Part shown: positions 61,631 to 64,000 of the stretch, piece by piece
Layout: each line of letters starts with the position of its first letter
How positions within the stretch are numbered: position 1 is the stretch's first letter
Source of the DNA: Sternotherus odoratus
Taxonomy: Eukaryota; Chordata; Testudines; Kinosternidae
Direction: 5' to 3'
NCBI GenBank assembly: GCA_032164245.1
Contig: JAVMKO010000003.1
Coordinates: 85,418,390 to 85,482,389, forward strand
Length of the DNA stretch: 64,000 nt
The notes under the pieces: model-generated
Seen by the model: only the letters and a program-made list of their open reading frames with translations
The model's database searches: none
What the model was told of the DNA's origin: nothing
Program-made: the position numbers and the translations under genes

Positions 61631-62156
61631 TGCCGCTCTGGTTTGTATCACTAATGTTTATGCAGCCATAACCACTGAGCTCTGAGCTGTAAACTCTGCC
61701 CGGCAAAAATATAGCAACAGGAAGCCATTTGTGCCCTGCAAATATCACTCTGCATCCAAGAAAGCTGACTGTTCAATTTGGAACCACTCAATTTTCTCTA
61801 AAAAGTAATTAGTAACTTCCTCACAATGTGAGAGACATTTATAAACCACTGATCTAAAATAGCTTAGATTAAGCAGGCTGTTCACTACTTGGAACAGTTC
61901 TGCCATTCAAGACTTTGTGGAGATAAATAGAGGCAAATAAATTCTTCTTTGCCTCTCATGCAACCATGCAACCACAGCAAAACATTTCAATAAATCTTTA
62001 TGATACAGTCAGGCAGATTTAGCACAAAATTTCCATTACTGACAGTCTAACCAACCTCCATCCCACTTCAGTTGTCACTAGTCATCTGTAAGCCATGGTG
62101 ATGTGTGAAGACAAAATTGGGAAAGAAGATACCCAGAGGTTATGGTGTGTTCTAAC
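61631..62156. other. Non-coding, nothing recognised
   Basis: No gene or bounded repeat was seen. Confidence 0.4.
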
Positions 62157-62608
62157 CAAGAGGTGGGCAAACTTTTTGGCCCGAGGGCCACATCGGGGTT
62201 GCAGAATTGCATGGAGGGCCATGTAGGGAAGGCTGTGCCTCCCCGAACAACCTGCCCCTGCCCCCTATCTGACCCCTTCCCACTTCTCGCCCCCTGACTG
62301 CCCTCCTCAGAACCCTTGACCCATCCAACCCCCCTGCTCCTTGTTCCTTACCACCCCCTCCAGAGACCCCACCCCCCACTAACCACTCCCCCGGACCCCA
62401 CCCCCTATCTAATCCCCCCTGTTCCTTGTCCCCTGACTGCCCCCTCCAGAGACTCCCTGCCCCTACCCCCCCCCCCCCGGGACCCCACCCTCATCCAACC
62501 CACTGCTCCTTGTCCCCTGACCACCACCTTCCCAACCCACCCCCATACACCCCCCTGGCCCCAACAGACTCACCGGGACTCCCACACCCCATCCAACCCC
62601 ACCTGGAT
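62157..62608 (-). mobile_element. G-rich hAT-like element, reverse and truncated
   Basis: On the plus strand it opens AAGAGGTGGGCAAACTTTTT and GGCCCGAGGGCCACATCGGG, the reverse complement of the right end at 33039. It then runs into the C-rich complement of the GGTTGGAT/CAGTCAGGGGACA array. The other end is missing after about 62608. Confidence 0.6.
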
Positions 62609-63196
62609 CGATGATTATTAACGACTATTACTCAGCATGGACCACAAACCAGGATCCTTGTCTGCAGATACTCCAGCCTTCGGAGAGCTAGCTGAAGATG
62701 AAACCAATTAAAATGAGAGTAAATATATTGATTCTGCTTTACAGCTTACTCCAAATCTTTTCTTGGTTTGTCTGCCCCCAATCCACGACCAAAGAGATCA
62801 GTGTTGTTCCACGTTCTTGGCCACCTTATAGTGACGATTTGAGGGCTACCTTTGAGCACCTGCAAAAAGGACCTGCAGGAAAGACTACAAACTTCTCCTT
62901 TAGTCTCTTGAACAGCAATAATAAGCAATGACTCAGCTTTGGAATTAGGTGACATTTCAATAGCTTGGCAGCTGCAGAGCTAATATTTGCAAATAGAGTC
63001 CATAGTGATAGCATGGGGGGTGGGGAGGGGGAAAGAGGGGAAGGGGACTTTCAAGACTTCTATGGACTGTGAACAGTCTCTCAACAGAAGTGGTGAAAAG
63101 CCCCACTGCTTGAAACATTTACTGCTAGAATGAGCAAAGTAAGGAACTCTCCTGATCTGGCTGGGAAGAGGATAGAGTGGATGACCTTTTCCATAT
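62609..63196. other. Non-coding, nothing recognised
   Basis: No gene or repeat is named here; there is a short G/A-rich run at 63015-63045. Confidence 0.4.
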
Positions 63197-63198
63197 TA

Positions 63199-64000
63199 CA
63201 GTAAAACCTCCATTTAACGGACTAATTCGGGTGAGGGGGTGTCCGTTAAATGAAAAAGTCCGTTATTTAATAATAAAAGAACCGAGCTGTTGAAGCAGCA
63301 GCCCGACCGCCACAGGGTCGGGGCGGCAGCTCCGCAGCCCGCCTGCTGCCAGGACCAGGGTGGCAGCCGGGAGCTGTCAACCAGCCCGCCCGGGTTCCGG
63401 CTGATGGGACCCAGGCGGCAGCCGGAAGCAGGCAGCCAGCCCGCCGGCTGCCGGGAGCCGGCAGCCAGCTCGCCCGCAGGTGGGACCCGGCCGCCAGCCA
63501 GCCCGCCCGGAGGCGGGAGCTGGCAGCCAGCCCGCCCGCTTGCGGGACTCGGGTGGGAGCCGGGAGCTGGCAGCCCGCCCGCAGGCGGAACTCGGGCGGG
63601 AGCCGGAAACCGTCAGCCAGCCTGCCTGCAGGCGGGACTCGGGCGGGAGCCGGGAGCCGGCAGCCCGCCCACTGGCAGGACTCGGGCGGGAGCCGGAAAC
63701 CGTCAGCCAGTCCGCCTGCAGGCGGGACTCGGGCGGGAGCCGGCAGCCAGCTCGCCCGCAGGCGGGACCCGGGTGGCAGCGGGGAGCCGGCAGCCAGCCC
63801 GCCCGCTGCCTGGACCCGGGCGGCAGCGGGGAGCCGGCAGTCAGCCCGCCCGCTGCCGTGACCTGGGTGCTAGCCGGGAGCCGGCAGCCAGCCCGCCCGC
63901 TGCCTGGAGCCGGGTGGCAGCCGGGAGCCGGCAGCCAGCCCGCCAGAAATGGATCCGGAATGCATCAGACTTTTGTCCGTTGCATCCGAAGTCCGTTAAA
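63199..64000. mobile_element. Pogo/Tigger-like MITE with GC minisatellite (copy 4, cut by window end)
   Basis: Left end CAGTAAAACCTCCATTTAAC with TA at 63197-63198. Near the window end TTTTGTCCGTTGCATCCGAA is present, but the right terminal repeat lies outside. The core (about 63295-63945) repeats GGCGGGACTCGGGCGGGAGC and CAGCCAGCCCGCCCG units, as in copies 1 and 2. The 102-codon frame at 63553 is an artefact. Confidence 0.8.

Overview
This is vertebrate nuclear DNA, most likely from a cryptodiran (hidden-necked) turtle. Supporting signs are CR1-clade LINE fragments with the typical 3' tail, two tRNA-derived SINEs of the kind I know from cryptodiran turtles, several hAT, Harbinger, pogo-like and Helitron non-autonomous elements, endogenous-retrovirus solo LTRs, and one host gene with small exons spread over long introns. 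No rRNA, functional tRNA, CRISPR array or prokaryotic gene organisation is visible.

The only intact gene I can support is TXLNB (beta-taxilin), on the minus strand. Nine coding exons run from the start codon at 46240-46238 to the stop at 7566-7564. Joined, they give 1845 nt, or 614 residues, and every exon junction keeps the frame. Intron 2 keeps it only if its donor is GC rather than GT. A non-coding first exon must lie upstream (coordinates above 46254); I give one weak candidate near 52.4 kb.

Layout: 1-7.1 kb is intergenic sequence downstream of TXLNB, with a TIR element, a decayed copy of a cysteine-tailed gene family, a G-rich hAT-like repeat and the end of a Tx1-like LINE. From 7.5 to 46.25 kb lies TXLNB. 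Its 16-kb intron 4 (20.8-36.8 kb) is packed with a Helitron carrying an inverted satellite array, a TIR element, three pogo/Tigger-like elements with GC-rich minisatellite cores, two SINEs, two LTR-type elements, a 250-bp palindrome and a Ty3/gypsy 3' end. Intron 2 holds the second Helitron. From 46.3 to 64 kb, upstream of or within intron 1 of TXLNB, there are hAT and mariner MITEs, a foldback element with tRNA-like units, a CR1 ORF1 piece, a hAT transposase relic, a CR1 ORF2 piece split by a solo LTR, and a fourth pogo-like element cut by the window edge.

The genes do not form a pathway; this is one muscle-type coiled-coil gene in a transposon-rich setting. The most unusual signals are the GC-AG intron in TXLNB, and the fact that two unrelated transposon families (Helitron and pogo-like) both carry expanded GC-rich satellites that have become inverted within a single copy.
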